DNA from: an uncultured Ruminococcus sp.
GTDB taxonomy: Bacteria > Bacillota > Clostridia > Oscillospirales > Ruminococcaceae
Assembly (NCBI GenBank): GCA_900539835.1
Contig: UQDR01000009.1
Location: forward strand, 4,907 to 68,906
DNA length: 64,000 bases
Reading direction: 5' to 3'
The position numbers and the translations under genes are program-made. The notes below the pieces were generated by a model. The model saw only the letters and a list, made by a program, of their open reading frames with translations, searched no databases and was not told where the DNA came from. Below are positions 63,826 through 64,000 of this stretch, piece by piece. Numbering within the stretch: the stretch's first letter is position 1; each line of letters begins with the position of its first letter.

Positions 63826-63928
63826 TATTATATGAAAGTAATTAGCCTTCTTGTTCGTATTATTGAAATCAAAAAGATTTCATAATAAATGCAGCTTTGC
63901 ATCAAAGCCGGATAATTCGTCATAATCA

Positions 63929-64000
63929 AAACCACCAGTAGAACTGGTGGTTTGCACTAGCCCTATAAGGGCAATATTCTGGCGGGCGACTTAAGTCCCA
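63929..64000. mobile_element. Probable end of an IS200-like element (partial, runs off the window)
   Basis: AAACCACCAGT (63929-63939) and ACTGGTGGTTT (63943-63953) form an 11-bp hairpin with an AGA loop. After GCACTA comes a second hairpin GCCCT/AGGGC (63960-63972), then GGCGGGCGACTTAAG. Such subterminal hairpins are typical of single-strand-transposing IS200/IS605 ends; the arrangement resembles those seen in gut Firmicutes from memory. The transposase, if any, lies past 64000. Confidence 0.4.

Overview
The window reads as a chromosome segment of a low-GC, spore-forming Clostridia bacterium, most likely Oscillospiraceae/Ruminococcus-like. This placement is inferred from gene content and style: strong AGGAGG ribosome sites, TTGACA-17-TATAAT promoters, T-box and lysine riboswitches, the spore protein YtfJ/GerW, IreB, the GGGtGRT/Fe-S scaffold pair, and a single-chain PurL. 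It is almost entirely housekeeping DNA. I saw no tRNA, rRNA, CRISPR array, prophage or complete transposon.

Layout. 1-3.2 kb: remnant coding sequence, then a two-permease FtsX/MacB-type ABC exporter. 3.2-6.2 kb: a TrpXYZ-like ABC importer. 6.2-12 kb: a secreted GH25 lysozyme with five FN3-like repeats, a HAD phosphatase, an LCP cell-wall ligase and galE. 12-18.4 kb: minus-strand rsmD-coaD-coiled-coil operon, mtaB-SDR, an HPr/Crh-like protein, a membrane protein, a FabG-like reductase and sfsA. 18.5-25.3 kb: purL and valS, convergent, with a small leader ORF before valS. 25.3-31.1 kb: the conserved M50 protease-scpA-scpB-DUF2953-ytfJ-dacF-rluB block. 31.3-34.5 kb: a three-gene biotin-dependent carboxyltransferase operon resembling transcarboxylase (12S/1.3S/5S). 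34.6-39.3 kb: a possibly truncated GT39-like membrane protein, a multi-hairpin intergenic RNA, a DUF4317 protein, YfcE-like phosphoesterase, SGNH hydrolase and ireB. 39.4-45.5 kb: pheS-pheT behind a phenylalanine T-box, a membrane protein and an acyl-CoA synthetase. 45.6-49.5 kb: HAD phosphatase and a queA-PAS-tgt-mntP operon. 49.6-53.3 kb: a lysine riboswitch controlling asd-GNAT-dapA-dapB. 53.3-56.3 kb: a Maa-type acetyltransferase, a frameshifted GNAT and the Fe-S scaffold/GGGtGRT operon. 56.5-63.8 kb: an alanine T-box and alaS, HIT, a small membrane protein with a ribosome-site hairpin, recD2, a ComFC-like gene and two small helical proteins. 63.93-64 kb: strong hairpins that look like one end of an IS200-like element.

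How the parts work together. Amino-acid sensing dominates the regulation: T-boxes sense uncharged tRNA-Phe and tRNA-Ala, and the lysine aptamer gates the diaminopimelate/lysine branch that also feeds the cell wall. Envelope functions recur (GH25, LCP, DacF, SGNH, GalE). The most unusual items are the switch-like hairpin cluster at 36.07-36.19 kb, the valS leader ORF, the frameshifted GNAT whose shifted frame runs into maa, the transcarboxylase-like trio, the Crh-like HPr lacking its histidine, and a hairpin abutting the ribosome site at 59.95 kb. No clearly novel multi-gene defence or toxin system was found.
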